From NCBI RefSeq assembly GCF_000478605.2, contig NZ_ASHX02000001.1, forward strand, positions 1,961,895 to 2,025,894: 64,000 bases of DNA, read 5' to 3'. Shown here one piece after another: positions 15,004-24,671 of the stretch. Both the position numbers and the translations under genes were made by a program. Position 1 is the stretch's first letter, and every line of letters starts with the position of its first letter. The notes beneath the pieces are model-generated. The model searched no databases. It worked only from the letters and a program-made list of their open reading frames with translations, and was not told the DNA's origin. This stretch comes from Streptomyces thermolilacinus SPC6 (lineage in GTDB: Bacteria; Actinomycetota; Actinomycetes; Streptomycetales; Streptomycetaceae).

Positions 15004-18000
15004 TCAGCCGCACTTGCCCGCCGGGCGGGAGCGGGTGACGAGGTTCGTCCAGCCGCTGGTGCCGTCCAGCCAGACGACGCGGGTGCCGGAGTCGGCGGCC
15101 GGGGAGAGCTGCATGCCCCGGTCGCAGGACATCCGCTGGACGCGGGAGCCGTCGGTGGTCAGCTGCCAGATCTTCGGCAGGTCGGCGTTGGCGGGACCGC
15201 CCGGGCCGCCGGACCCGTCGCCGGTGCCGGGCCGGGTGCCGTTCACGGTGACGGCCGTGTCGGACACGGTGAGGTCGGTGGCGACGAGCGCGCCCGGCTT
15301 GTACTCGCTGCTGATGTCGTACGTGCCGGTGCCGTCCGCGCCGGTCCTGCGGATGGTCGTCTGGCCCTGGTCGTCCAGGTTCTCGTCGTTCAGCCAGAAG
15401 ACATGGGTGGCGTTGACGCCGGTGCGGCCCACGGACCGGGGTTCGCCGTGCTGCTCCGCGAGGACGGCCTTCCCGGTGGCCAGGTCGAGGATCTCCACAC
15501 CGAGCCGGTCACCGTCCGTACCGCCGTCCCTGCCGCCGGCCTTGTCGCCCGCCGGGTACAGCTTGGCGTAGGCGACCCGGCCGTGACCGATGGACGGCAG
15601 TCCGGTGAGCGTGTCGGGACGGCCGCCGTCCACGTACGCGGGCCGGGGGTCGCCGGGCCTGAGCACGCCGACGTGGCGGCCGTCGCCGAACAGGTCGTAC
15701 AGGTCGAAGACGGTCACGCCCCGGTCCACGCGCACGCCCAGCACATCGGCCTGGGTGGTGAGCAGCCGCTTGACGGGCCCGCCCGCGAGCGGCCGGGACA
15801 GGATCTCGACGCTCTCCGCGCCGTACGCGACCCACACGACGGTCCGGCCGTCGGTCGCCGGGTTCACGTGGAATCGGCCGTCGTTGGGGCTCATCAGCTT
15901 CGGCGCGCCCTTGCCGTCGATCCGGCCCGCGTACACCGAGTACGGCTCCGAACCGTCGTCGTTGGAGGTCGCGGCGGTCCACCGGCCGCCCCCGGCCTGC
16001 ACGTCGGTGCCATCCGTGTTGACCTTGCGCAGCAGCGTGTCGGAGTCGGCGCCCAGGGCGTTCTCCCAGCCCCGGACGATGCCGTGCGCGTTGAACGACC
16101 GCTTCACGGTGTCCACCTGCCGGGCGGTCGCGCCGAGCGCGCGGGCGGCGGCGACGACGGCCTCGCGGCCCTCGGTGAAGCCGTCGAGCGGGGTGAGGTA
16201 CTCGGAGAGCGCCTTGTACACGATCCTGTCGGCGAGCTCGGGCCCTAGGTCCTGGCGCAGGTCCCACAGGGCGCCGGAGAAGATCGTGGAGTTGAGGTGG
16301 ACGCCGCCGTTGTCGACGCCGAAGGTGACGCCGAGGAAGTCCTTCGCTGTGGTGGCGCCGTCGTCCAGGTCGCGCAGCGCGCAGTCGCGGGGCGCGGCGG
16401 TGCGGCAGAGGTCCTCGCCGATGAGCCCGGCGTCGGGGTCGTCCATGGCGCGGCCGGAGCGGTCCACGTCGATGGCGTTGCCGAAGTAGTCGGCGACGGC
16501 CTCGTTGAGGGCGCCGGACTGGCCCGCGTAGACGAGGTTCGCGGTGTTCTCGACGACGCCGTGGGTCATCTCGTGGCCGACGACGTCCAGGTCGGCGGAG
16601 AGCGGCCGGAACTCCTCGTCCCCGGAGCCGTACACCATCTTGGTGCCGTCCCAGAAGGCGTTGACGAACGGCTCCCCGAACGCGGTGACGCCGACGAGGG
16701 AGTTGACGGCCGAGCCGCGCCCGTCGAGGCCGGTGCGGCCGTGACGCTCCTTGTAGTAGTCGAAGACCTGGGCGGCGGCCCAGTGCGCGTCCACGGCGCC
16801 GGAGTCGGTGGCGTCCTGCCCGAAGTCGGGCGTGGCGGACGCGAAGGGCTTCAGGCCGTCGGGCCAGGTGCCGAGCACCTCGAAGACGTCCTTGTCGCGG
16901 GCGTCCCAGGTGGTGAGCGTGTTGCCGGTGGTGGCGGCCATGCGGGTGTGGTCGGACAGGACGTACGGGCCGTCCGGGGCCGGGCGGTGCACGGCCAGCG
17001 GGACCTTGCCGCCGTCGAGGCGGACGCCGGAGCCGGTGACGGGGGTCCCGGGGGCTGCCGGGGCGGTGTCGCGGGCCGGGGCACTCGTGCCGGGGCGGGC
17101 GGCGGGGACGCTGCCGGGCCGCGCGGCGGGGGCGCTGCCCGCCGTCGGGGCGAGGGTCTTGATGCCGCTGTACTGGAGGACGGGGTAGCCCGCGCGGGCG
17201 TCCACGTACACGTTCTGGAGGACCGGCTCGCCGCTCAGGGGGTGCGCGCCGCGCACGGTCACGTGGTACGTGAGCACGCCCTCGCCGCGCGGGATCACCA
17301 CGAGCCCGGCGGAGGCGCCGCGTAACGCCCGGCTCTCGGCCCGCGTGCCGCGCCGGGCGTCGTCGCCCCCGGTCCCGGCGCCGTCCCGGGCGGGGCGGGT
17401 GAGGCGGTCGCCGGAGAGCCGGGTGAGCGTCGCGGTGACGGCGCGGCGTACGGCGGTCTCCTCGCTGACGGCCGGCTTCGTCCCGACGGTCAGTCCGGTG
17501 AAGTACTTGCCGGAGGTGCCGGTGACGGCCCGCAGCCCCTTGTCGGTCTCCATCCGGACGACGTACTGCCCGCCGAGCACGGGCACGCCGCGGTGCTTCT
17601 GCTGGAGCCGCACCGTCTCGTCGCCGCCGTGCCGCAGGGTCTGCGCCGGGGCGAGGTCGCGGTGCGGCTCCGGTATCCGGTACCGGCCCCGCTCGGCGGC
17701 GAGATGGGCGCGGGCCGCGTCGGCGGGCGCCGCCTTGGCGTCCACCGGGTCGTGGAGGCCGTCCACGAGCGCCGGGGTGTCCGTCCCGGGCAGCGGGATG
17801 ATGTCGGTCCCGGCTGCGGGCGGGGTGGTTCCCCCGGGGCCCGCGGGGCGGGCCGACAGGCCGCCGGTGGCCCCGGCCTCGGTGGCATGGGCCGCGGTGG
17901 CCTGCGGATTCCGGTGCCGGGTGGCGTCGGTGGCGTGGGCCGCGGGTATCGCGGTGATCAGCAGCCCGGCGGCGGCGAGCGCCGCTCCCCCGGTCGCGGC

Positions 18001-18051
18001 CGCCCCCCTCCGCCTGCCGGTTCGCGCCGAAGTCTTCCTTGGTTCGCGCAC
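15004..18051 (-). CDS. Secreted M4-family (thermolysin-like) zinc metalloprotease
   Basis: A 1015-residue secreted protease. A twin-arginine-containing signal peptide (RTGRRRGAAATGG then a hydrophobic core ending near AHA, about residue 40) is followed by an FTP/PepSY-type propeptide, the catalytic domain with HEMTH (about 495) and the third zinc ligand in GALNEAVADYFG, and the M4 C-terminal helices (DNGGVHLNSTIFSGALWDL). Residues about 690-1015 look like a repeated beta-propeller, so this is a multidomain, large form of the family. It is divergent from a LuxR-type gene at 18208 with a palindrome between them, and ends in a strong terminator. Confidence 0.92.
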   Translation of the reverse strand: MREPRKTSARTGRRRGAAATGGAALAAAGLLITAIPAAHATDATRHRNPQATAAHATEAGATGGLSARPAGPGGTTPPAAGTDIIPLPGTDTPALVDGLHDPVDAKAAPADAARAHLAAERGRYRIPEPHRDLAPAQTLRHGGDETVRLQQKHRGVPVLGGQYVVRMETDKGLRAVTGTSGKYFTGLTVGTKPAVSEETAVRRAVTATLTRLSGDRLTRPARDGAGTGGDDARRGTRAESRALRGASAGLVVIPRGEGVLTYHVTVRGAHPLSGEPVLQNVYVDARAGYPVLQYSGIKTLAPTAGSAPAARPGSVPAARPGTSAPARDTAPAAPGTPVTGSGVRLDGGKVPLAVHRPAPDGPYVLSDHTRMAATTGNTLTTWDARDKDVFEVLGTWPDGLKPFASATPDFGQDATDSGAVDAHWAAAQVFDYYKERHGRTGLDGRGSAVNSLVGVTAFGEPFVNAFWDGTKMVYGSGDEEFRPLSADLDVVGHEMTHGVVENTANLVYAGQSGALNEAVADYFGNAIDVDRSGRAMDDPDAGLIGEDLCRTAAPRDCALRDLDDGATTAKDFLGVTFGVDNGGVHLNSTIFSGALWDLRQDLGPELADRIVYKALSEYLTPLDGFTEGREAVVAAARALGATARQVDTVKRSFNAHGIVRGWENALGADSDTLLRKVNTDGTDVQAGGGRWTAATSNDDGSEPYSVYAGRIDGKGAPKLMSPNDGRFHVNPATDGRTVVWVAYGAESVEILSRPLAGGPVKRLLTTQADVLGVRVDRGVTVFDLYDLFGDGRHVGVLRPGDPRPAYVDGGRPDTLTGLPSIGHGRVAYAKLYPAGDKAGGRDGGTDGDRLGVEILDLATGKAVLAEQHGEPRSVGRTGVNATHVFWLNDENLDDQGQTTIRRTGADGTGTYDISSEYKPGALVATDLTVSDTAVTVNGTRPGTGDGSGGPGGPANADLPKIWQLTTDGSRVQRMSCDRGMQLSPAADSGTRVVWLDGTSGWTNLVTRSRPAGKCG

Positions 18052-18158
18052 GGTCGCTTACCCCTTCCTACGTGCTTGGTCAGAGCCGTTTCGGGTGGTC
18101 GGGGCCATGCAAGCGGGGGGTGGCGCCGGTGGGCAATGAGCCAACCGTCCCGAGAAGT

Positions 18159-18180
18159 GGACACGCACACTTGTGTGTCC
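18159..18180. promoter_or_regulatory. 22-bp imperfect palindrome between protease and LuxR-type regulator
   Basis: GGACACGCACA followed by CTTGTGTGTCC forms a dyad with 8 of 11 base pairs matched. It is centred 39 bp before the LuxR-type ATG and 118 bp before the protease start. The position suggests an operator through which the neighbouring regulator controls the protease gene and itself. Confidence 0.5.
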
Positions 18181-18207
18181 GCCGAGGGCGCGGTGAGAAT
18201 CCCACGC

Positions 18208-19314
18208 ATGATCAAGGGGGGATTGCCCCCACTTGGCCTGGGGGAGGCCGAGGAGCGGGCATATGAGGCTTTGCTGCTGGAACGGGCCGATCGGGTGGAG
18301 GAGTTGGCGCGGCTCCTGGGGCTTCCGCGGGAGCGGGTGGACACCGCGCTGGACCGGCTGGTGGAGCACGGTTTCGCCCACCCGGCGGACCCGGCGGACG
18401 GGGGCGGACTGCCGCACCCGGCGGCCCCGGCGGCCGCCCTCCGCACGCTGATCGACCGGCGCCAGGCCGAACTGCACCGCCGGGCGGCGGAGTTGGAGCG
18501 GCTGCGGCTGACGGCGGAACGGCTTGCCGCACGGCGTACCGGAGGGGCGGGCGGCGGGTGCGCCGTGGAGGTCGTCACGGGCGGGGGCGCGGCCGACGAA
18601 CGGGCGGCCCGGCTGCTGGCCGGGGCGGAACGCGAGGTGCTGCTGATGGACCGGGCGCCGTACGGGGGCGTGGGCGCGGGCCTGGACGTGGGCGGGCTGC
18701 TCGCGCGGGGCGTCGAGGTGCGGGCGGTACTGGACCGGGCGGGCCTCGTGTCGCCGGTACGGGCACGGGCGGTGGCCGCCCTGGCGCGGCGGGGGCTGCG
18801 GGTGCGGGTCGCGGCCGGGGTGCCGACGCGGCTGGTGGCGGTGGACCGGCGGGTGACGCTGCTGCCGCCGTCGGACCCCGCCGACCCGAGGCCCCACGCC
18901 CTGGTGGTGTCCGACCCCAGACTCCTGGAGGCACTGCTCCCGCTGTTCGACGCGGCATGGACCCGGTCCGCACCGTGGGGCGACGGCCACCGGGAAGGCC
19001 ACCGGGAGGGCGACGGCCACCGGGAAGGTGCGGGCGGGCGCGAGGACGGCGGCCGCCGGGACGGCCGTACCCACGACGGCGGCCAGGACCAGGACCGCGC
19101 GGGCGACGGCGGCGGAGACGGCTGCCCCGAGCAGCGGGAACTGCTGCGGCTCCTCGCGGCGGGCCTCAAGGACGAGGCCATCGCCCGCCGCCTGGGCGTC
19201 CACGTCCACACGGCCCGCCGCCGTATCAGCCGCCTCCTGGAGACCCTGGACGCCCGCACCCGCTTCCAGGCCGGCGCCCGGGCAACGGCCAGAGGCTGGC
19301 TGGACACCTGGTGA
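18208..19314 (+). CDS. TrmB/LuxR-type regulator divergent from M4 protease
   Basis: A 368-residue regulator. The N-terminus resembles a TrmB-like winged helix (LGEAEERAYEALLLERADRV, then LGLPRERVDTALDRL). A phospholipase-D-like/TrmB effector region follows (EREVLLMDRAPYG, then RGVEVRAVLDRAG), then a disordered linker with HREG repeats (about 265-300), and a C-terminal LuxR helix-turn-helix (QRELLRLLAAGLKDEAIARR, LGVHVHTARRRISRLLE). Such genes often lie divergent to secreted proteases in Streptomyces, and a role in activating the protease is likely. ATG 18208 is chosen; GTG 18193, with GAGGG upstream, is an alternative. Confidence 0.8.
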   Translation: MIKGGLPPLGLGEAEERAYEALLLERADRVEELARLLGLPRERVDTALDRLVEHGFAHPADPADGGGLPHPAAPAAALRTLIDRRQAELHRRAAELERLRLTAERLAARRTGGAGGGCAVEVVTGGGAADERAARLLAGAEREVLLMDRAPYGGVGAGLDVGGLLARGVEVRAVLDRAGLVSPVRARAVAALARRGLRVRVAAGVPTRLVAVDRRVTLLPPSDPADPRPHALVVSDPRLLEALLPLFDAAWTRSAPWGDGHREGHREGDGHREGAGGREDGGRRDGRTHDGGQDQDRAGDGGGDGCPEQRELLRLLAAGLKDEAIARRLGVHVHTARRRISRLLETLDARTRFQAGARATARGWLDTW

Positions 19315-19447
19315 CCCGAGCCACGGCCCCGGGCGGCGTGGCCTGCCCGAACGGCTCACCCGGGCAGGCCGCGCGGTCGACGGGTCCGGGTGACGGACGG
19401 CAGCCCGCCACCTCACCGCCCGGCCCCACCCCCCGCCCGCCAGGACC

Positions 19448-19523
19448 AAGGCCCGAAGGCCCAGGGCCCGGCGGACCAAACGGCCCGGCGGACCAAAGGC
19501 CCGGCGGACCCAGGGCCCGGGGG
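19448..19523. repeat. Degenerate 17-bp direct repeats next to the lon 3' end
   Basis: At least three head-to-tail copies of a unit close to CGGCCCGGCGGACCAAA fill the gap between the LuxR-type gene and the lon stop codon. The remaining gap sequence (19315-19447) shows nothing coding. The repeats are CG-rich and could form weak hairpins acting as a terminator for the convergent genes. Confidence 0.6.
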
Positions 19524-19524
19524 A

Positions 19525-21954
19525 TCAGGCGGCGACAGGGGCCGCCGTGGCCGCCTCCTTCACCATGTCCGCCGCCCCGGCGGGCGTGAGGGCGATGTCC
19601 AGGACCTGGCGGACGTCCGTCACGGTGTGAACCTCCAGCTTGCCGAGGACCTCGGCGGGCACGTCGTCGAGGTCGGCCTCGTTCCGCTTCGGGATGACCA
19701 CCGTGGTGATCCCCGCCCGGTGCGCGGCGAGCAGCTTCTGCTTGACGCCGCCGATGGGCAGGACCCGGCCGGTCAGCGACACCTCGCCGGTCATCGCGAC
19801 ATCCGTCCGCACCAGCCGTCCGCTGAGCAGGGAGGCGAGCGCGGTCGCCATGGTGACACCGGCGCTCGGCCCGTCCTTCGGCACCGCCCCGGCCGGGAAG
19901 TGGATGTGGACGCCCCGGTCCTTGAGGCCGGTCACGGGCAGTTCGAGCTCGGCGCCGTGGGAGCGCAGGAAGGAGAGCGCGATCTGCGCGGACTCCTTCA
20001 TCACGTCACCGAGCTGCCCGGTGAGGGTGAGCCCCGCCGCGCCGGTCTCCGCGTCCGCGAGGGACGCCTCCACGAACATCACGTCGCCGCCCGCGCCCGT
20101 GACGGCCAGTCCGGTGGCCACACCGGGCACGGACGTACGGCGCTCGGCGGGATCCTGCGCGGACTCGGGCACATGGTGCGGGCGCCCGACGAGGTCGCGC
20201 AGGCCGTCCTCGCCGACGGTGAACGGCAGCTCGCGGTCGCCCAGCTCCGCCTGCGCGGCGACCTTCCGCAGCAGCCGCGCGATGGACCGCTCCAGGTTCC
20301 GCACTCCGGCCTCGCGGGTGTACTCCCCGGCGAGCTTGCGCAGCGCGGCCTCCTCGATCACCACCTCGTCGCGTCCGAGCCCGGCCCGCTCCAGCTGGCG
20401 GGGCAGCAGGTGGTCACGGGCGATGACGATCTTCTCGTCCTCGGTGTAGCCGTCGAGGCGGACCAGCTCCATGCGGTCGAGGAGCGGCTCGGGGATGGCC
20501 TCCAGCACGTTCGCGGTGGCGAGGAACACGACGTCGCTGAGGTCCAGCTCGACTTCGAGGTAGTGGTCGCGGAACGTGTGGTTCTGCGCCGGGTCGAGGA
20601 CCTCCAGCAGGGCGGCGGCCGGGTCGCCCCGGAAGTCGGAGCCCACCTTGTCGATCTCGTCCAGGAGGACGACCGGGTTCATGGACCCGGCCTCCTTGAT
20701 GGCGCGGACGATCCGGCCGGGCAGGGCGCCGACGTACGTCCGCCGGTGGCCGCGGATCTCCGCCTCGTCCCGTACGCCGCCGAGCGCGACGCGCACGAAC
20801 TTGCGGCCCATCGCGTGCGCGACGGACTCGCCGAGGCTGGTCTTGCCGACGCCGGGCGGGCCCACCAGCGCGAGGACGGCGCCGCCGCGCCGCCCGCCGA
20901 CGACGCCGAGGCCCCGGTCGGCGCGGCGCTTGCGGACCGCGAGGTACTCGGTGATGCGCTCCTTCACGTCGTCGAGACCGGCGTGCTCGGCGTCGAGGAC
21001 CTCGCGCGCGCCGCGGATGTCGTACTGGTCCTCGGTCCGCTCGCTCCACGGCATCTCCAGGACCGTGTCCAGCCAGGTGCGGATCCACGAGCCCTCGGGC
21101 GACTGGTCGCTGGCCCGCTCCAGCTTGTCGACCTCCTTGAGCGCGGCCTCGCGGACCTTCTCGGGCAGGTCGGCGGCCTCCACGCGGGCCCGGTAGTCGT
21201 CCGTGCCGCCGTCGGCGTCCTCGCCGTTCAGCTCGCGCAGCTCCTTGCGTACGGCTTCGAGCTGGCGGCGCAGCAGGAACTCGCGCTGCTGCTTGTCCAC
21301 GCCCTCCTGGACGTCCTTGGCGATGGACTCGGCGACGTCCTGCTCGGCGAGGTGGTCGCGGAGCTGCTCGGTGGCGAGCTTCAGCCGGGCGACGGGCTCG
21401 ACGGTCTCCAGCAGGGCGACCTTCTGGGCGGTGGTGAGGAACGGGGAGTACCCGGAGTTGTCCGCCAGGGCGGCGACGTCGTCGATCTGCTGGACGCGGT
21501 CCACGACCTGCCAGGCGCCGCGCTTGCGCAGCCAGCTGGTGGCGAGGGCCTTGTACTCCTTGACCAGCTCCGCGACGGCGCCGGGCAGGGGGTCGGGCAC
21601 GGCCTCCTCGACCTCGGTGCCCTCCACCCACAGCGCCGCGCCCGGCCCGGTCGTCCCGGCCCCGATCCGTACCCGCGCGCGGCCCCGGATGAGCGCCCCG
21701 GGGTCGCCGTCGGACAGCCGCCCGACCTGCTCGACGGTCCCGAGGACGCCGATCGCGGCGTACGTCCCGTCCACCCTCGGCACCAGCAGCACCCGCGGCT
21801 TGCCGCTGCCCTCCCGAACGGCGGCCTGGGCGGCCTCGACGGCGGCGCGCACCTCGTTGTCGGACAGGTCCAGCGGCACCACCATCCCCGGCAGGACGAC
21901 CTCGCCGTCGAGCGGCAGCACGGGCAGGGTGAGCGGTGTGGACGTCGAACCCAT
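19525..21954 (-). CDS. lon: ATP-dependent protease Lon
   Basis: An 809-residue LonA-type cytoplasmic protease that degrades misfolded and regulatory proteins. It has an N-terminal LAN/PUA-like domain ([20 protein letters not shown]), a helical linker, AAA+ ATPase with Walker [10 protein letters not shown] (about 368) and Walker [11 protein letters not shown], and the Ser-Lys protease domain with [11 protein letters not shown] (Ser near 699) and [10 protein letters not shown] (Lys near 740). ATG 21954 follows AAGGGGAG closely; a TTG 21 bp upstream is rejected. A HAIR element lies 21 bp upstream, so heat-shock control by HspR is expected, as known for Streptomyces lon. Confidence 0.96.
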   Translation of the reverse strand: MGSTSTPLTLPVLPLDGEVVLPGMVVPLDLSDNEVRAAVEAAQAAVREGSGKPRVLLVPRVDGTYAAIGVLGTVEQVGRLSDGDPGALIRGRARVRIGAGTTGPGAALWVEGTEVEEAVPDPLPGAVAELVKEYKALATSWLRKRGAWQVVDRVQQIDDVAALADNSGYSPFLTTAQKVALLETVEPVARLKLATEQLRDHLAEQDVAESIAKDVQEGVDKQQREFLLRRQLEAVRKELRELNGEDADGGTDDYRARVEAADLPEKVREAALKEVDKLERASDQSPEGSWIRTWLDTVLEMPWSERTEDQYDIRGAREVLDAEHAGLDDVKERITEYLAVRKRRADRGLGVVGGRRGGAVLALVGPPGVGKTSLGESVAHAMGRKFVRVALGGVRDEAEIRGHRRTYVGALPGRIVRAIKEAGSMNPVVLLDEIDKVGSDFRGDPAAALLEVLDPAQNHTFRDHYLEVELDLSDVVFLATANVLEAIPEPLLDRMELVRLDGYTEDEKIVIARDHLLPRQLERAGLGRDEVVIEEAALRKLAGEYTREAGVRNLERSIARLLRKVAAQAELGDRELPFTVGEDGLRDLVGRPHHVPESAQDPAERRTSVPGVATGLAVTGAGGDVMFVEASLADAETGAAGLTLTGQLGDVMKESAQIALSFLRSHGAELELPVTGLKDRGVHIHFPAGAVPKDGPSAGVTMATALASLLSGRLVRTDVAMTGEVSLTGRVLPIGGVKQKLLAAHRAGITTVVIPKRNEADLDDVPAEVLGKLEVHTVTDVRQVLDIALTPAGAADMVKEAATAAPVAA

Positions 21955-21975
21955 GATCTCCCCTTCGGCAGTCAA

Positions 21976-21996
21976 GTTGAGCTACACACACTCAAT
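21976..21996 (-). promoter_or_regulatory. HAIR operator (HspR) of lon
   Basis: GTTGAGC-N7-ACTCAAT matches the HAIR consensus CTTGAGT-N7-ACTCAAG at 12 of 14 positions counted over both arms apart from their end bases. HspR represses dnaK, clpB and lon through such sites in Streptomyces. The site lies immediately upstream of the lon ribosome-binding region. Confidence 0.8.
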
Positions 21997-22080
21997 GCAC
22001 CTGAGCCGCCCGGTGTTCCCCACGCCGCGTTCACCCCCAGCGAACAGCCGCCCCCGCTGCGTCATCGTTGGCCATGAGAC

Positions 22081-22338
22081 ATGACCGCCGACGCACCGTC
22101 CCCGCAGACACCCGGAGCCGCACCAGACGCTTCCGCGCACGGCGGACCGGAACGCCGGCGGGCGCGCCGCGCCGAGGCGTGGTCGATCGGGTGGACGGCC
22201 CTGGCACTGGTCGTCTGGCTGCGGCCGACGTTCCCGATGCTCGCCGACCACGGCCCGAGCCCTACGGGAACCGGCCCGCCTGCCGGGGCCCGCTGGTCGA
22301 CCCGTCGCCGGGGGATTTGGGCCCCGCCGGAGAAGTGA
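22081..22338 (+). CDS. Small putative membrane protein
   Basis: An 85-residue reading frame starting MTADAPSPQTPGA. Residues about 34-50 (SIGWTALALVVWLRPTF) could form one membrane helix after an Arg-rich stretch, which fits a small single-pass protein with a cytoplasmic N-terminus. The ribosome site is weak (CATGAGAC). I do not recognise a family, and the opposite strand is also open, so this is tentative. It is divergent from lon. Confidence 0.35.
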   Translation: MTADAPSPQTPGAAPDASAHGGPERRRARRAEAWSIGWTALALVVWLRPTFPMLADHGPSPTGTGPPAGARWSTRRRGIWAPPEK

Positions 22339-22441
22339 GGCACGGCCCGCCCCGGCACGCCGGGGTCGAGCGGCCGCGCCCGGCATGACAACGGCCGTCC
22401 GGCCCCGGCCCGTTGTCAGTGGCGGCGCCTACGATCCGCTC

Positions 22442-22942
22442 ATGAGCATGATCGGGGAGTACGCGAGGCTGACCGCCGACGAGTTCACACGGGCGCTGGA
22501 TGACCCGGAGTGGGCCGAGGAGCGGGTGGACGAACTGGTCGAGGCCGAGCTGGACGGCCGCGGCGACCGCGAGGCGCGGTGCCTCGACACGGACAAGGCG
22601 TGGCACGCGCTGGACTTCCTGCTGAGCCGGATCGGCTTCCCCGTGGACATCGTCTTCGGGGAGGGGTCCATACCGGGCGCGGAGGACTGGGGGTACACCC
22701 CGCCGCGCTATCTGGCGCCGGACCGGGTGCGGGCCGCCGCCGAGGCGCTGCGGACCACGCCCGTCGAGCGGCTGGTCGAGGGCGTCACGCCCGAGGACCT
22801 GGCGAGGGCGGACGTGTACCCGGTGATCGTGTGGGAGCGGGGCGAGTCGCTGGAGTACGCGACGGCGTACTACGAGGCGCTGGTGCCGTTCTTCGCCGCC
22901 GCCGCCCGCGACGGGGACGGCATGCTCATGTGGCTTGACTGA
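22442..22942 (+). CDS. DUF1877-family protein
   Basis: A 166-residue protein starting MSMIGEYARLTADEFTRAL, with the family features LDTDKAWHALDFLL, YLAPDRVRAAAEAL and YYEALVPFFAAAA. DUF1877 proteins are widespread, of unknown function and often found singly. The ATG lies after a purine-poor leader, and no operon partner is evident; the GNAT gene follows after 188 bp on the same strand. Confidence 0.85.
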   Translation: MSMIGEYARLTADEFTRALDDPEWAEERVDELVEAELDGRGDREARCLDTDKAWHALDFLLSRIGFPVDIVFGEGSIPGAEDWGYTPPRYLAPDRVRAAAEALRTTPVERLVEGVTPEDLARADVYPVIVWERGESLEYATAYYEALVPFFAAAARDGDGMLMWLD

Positions 22943-23130
22943 ACGACGCGGGCCGGGCACCGCCCGCTGCGGGGGCGGCCTGGAGCGGGGGCCCGGCCCG
23001 TGGCCGGAGCCCGCGCCCCTACACCGTCCCCCACGCCGCCGCCCCGCATGTCACGCGACAGCCTTGTCACCCCACCCGCACCGTCCGTTATCTCCTTGCG
23101 CACGCCGAGCACCTGGCATGTAATGGCCAC

Positions 23131-23790
23131 GTGGACAACGCACTTATTACGGCGGCCTGGGTGCGGGGCTGGGCCGTCTCGCGGGGCACGCCGCCGCCCG
23201 TGGACGAGCCGTGGGGCTACCGCATCGACGTGGGCCTCGGCCGCCATGTCTTCCGGCACGTGCTGCCGGAACCGGACGAGCCGACCGTCCGCAAGCTCTG
23301 CGAGACCGTGGACCAGCCGTACGCCTGGCTGAAGGTCCTCGCCGAGCCCGAGGAGGTCGCCCGGTGGATCACCCCCGCGTGGACGGTCCCCGACGACCCC
23401 GGCTTCATGATGTACACCGCCCTGCGCCCCGGCCCCGCGCCCGGCCTGCCCGCGGGGTACGGGCTCGACGTCGAGGCCCACGAGGGCGTCCACCTCGTGC
23501 GCCTCCTCGCCGAGGACGGTTCCCTCGCCGCGCGCGGCCAGGTCGCCCCCACGGGCCGCACGGCGGTGTTCGACCAGATCGAGACGTACGAGGGCCACCA
23601 GCGGCGCGGTCTCGGCAGCGCCGTCATGCGCCTCCTCCACAACGCCGCCGCCGAGGCCCACGCCACCACCGGCGTGCTGAGCGCCACCGTCCAGGGCCGC
23701 GCGCTGTACTCGGCACTGGGCTGGCGGTACCAGGGCCCGCTCACCGGAGTCGTACGCGACGGCAGCCCGGGCGCGGACGGCCCCGCCTGA
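23131..23790 (+). CDS. GNAT-family N-acetyltransferase
   Basis: A 219-residue protein with the GNAT acetyl-CoA motif in EGHQRRGLGSAVMRLL (R/QxxGxG/A) in its C-terminal half, preceded by a strand containing QIETYE. The N-terminal 100 residues form an accessory domain (VRGWAVSRGTPPPVDEPWGY) seen in Streptomyces homologues. It starts at a GTG. The substrate is unknown. Confidence 0.83.
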   Translation: MDNALITAAWVRGWAVSRGTPPPVDEPWGYRIDVGLGRHVFRHVLPEPDEPTVRKLCETVDQPYAWLKVLAEPEEVARWITPAWTVPDDPGFMMYTALRPGPAPGLPAGYGLDVEAHEGVHLVRLLAEDGSLAARGQVAPTGRTAVFDQIETYEGHQRRGLGSAVMRLLHNAAAEAHATTGVLSATVQGRALYSALGWRYQGPLTGVVRDGSPGADGPA

Positions 23791-23872
23791 GGAACCGCAC
23801 AGAGGAACCGCACACAGGAACCACGCAGGGGAACCGCGTGCGGCGGAGAGGGCGTTGCATAAGGTGGAGCGC

Positions 23873-24589
23873 ATGCCCTTGACGCTCGACCGACGTGAAG
23901 GCCCGTACGGTGAAGTCGTGCTGCGGCAGCGCGACGACCACTTCGAGATCATCGCCAACGGCACCTTCCTCATGGACACTTCCGACGGCCGCTCCGAGCG
24001 GCTGCTCGTCGACGCCGCCCTCCAGGCCCTCGGCGGCCCCCGCACCGGCGGCGCCGCGGACGCCCGTTCCGCGGGCACCCGTCAAGACGCCCACCGCCCC
24101 TCCGTCCTCATCGGCGGGCTCGGCGTCGGCTTCTCCCTCGCCCACGCCGCCGCCGACCCCGCCTGGGGCCGCATCGCCGTCGTGGAGCGGGAGCAGGCCA
24201 TCATCGACTGGCACCGCGAAGGCCCCCTCGCCGCCCTCTCCGCCCGCGCCCTCGCCGACCCGCGCACGGCGCTGATCCACGCCGACCTCGTCGCGTACGT
24301 CCACGCCCCGGACATCCCGGACACCTACGACGCGCTCTGCCTCGACATCGACAACGGCCCCGACTGGACGGTCACCGAGGGCAACGACGGCCTGTACTCG
24401 CCGTCCGGCCTCGCGGCCTGCGCCCGCCGCCTCAACCCCGGTGGCGTACTGGCGGTTTGGTCCGCCCGGCCGTCCGCCGATTTCGAAGAGTCCTTGCGGA
24501 ATGCCGGTTTCAGCGGGGTACGGACGGAAGAGATCCCGGTTGCCCGGGGCGTACCGGACGTGGTCCACCTCGGGATTCGACCCGCGTAG
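23873..24589 (+). CDS. Spermidine-synthase-like methyltransferase-fold protein
   Basis: A 238-residue protein related to polyamine aminopropyltransferases. YGEVVLRQRDDHFEIIANG matches the N-terminal strand domain, VLIGGLGVGFSLAHA is the glycine-rich dinucleotide/SAM-binding loop, and DALCLDIDNGPDWTV replaces the usual catalytic D-x-(S/T)-D-P motif. Because that motif is altered, true spermidine synthesis is doubtful. AAGGTGGAG provides a ribosome site just before ATG 23873, so the upstream TTG is not used. Confidence 0.78.
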   Translation: MPLTLDRREGPYGEVVLRQRDDHFEIIANGTFLMDTSDGRSERLLVDAALQALGGPRTGGAADARSAGTRQDAHRPSVLIGGLGVGFSLAHAAADPAWGRIAVVEREQAIIDWHREGPLAALSARALADPRTALIHADLVAYVHAPDIPDTYDALCLDIDNGPDWTVTEGNDGLYSPSGLAACARRLNPGGVLAVWSARPSADFEESLRNAGFSGVRTEEIPVARGVPDVVHLGIRPA

Positions 24590-24671
24590 CCGCGGCATGG
24601 TCGCTGCCTTTATGTTGTTGACGTAAAGCGCACGGAACTACAGCTCGCGCAGGACGCGACAGGGGCGGGGC

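Noticed and set aside
23873..24589. A true spermidine synthase
   Set aside because: The usual catalytic D-x-(S/T)-D-P motif is replaced by CLDIDNGPDW, so only the fold is assigned.
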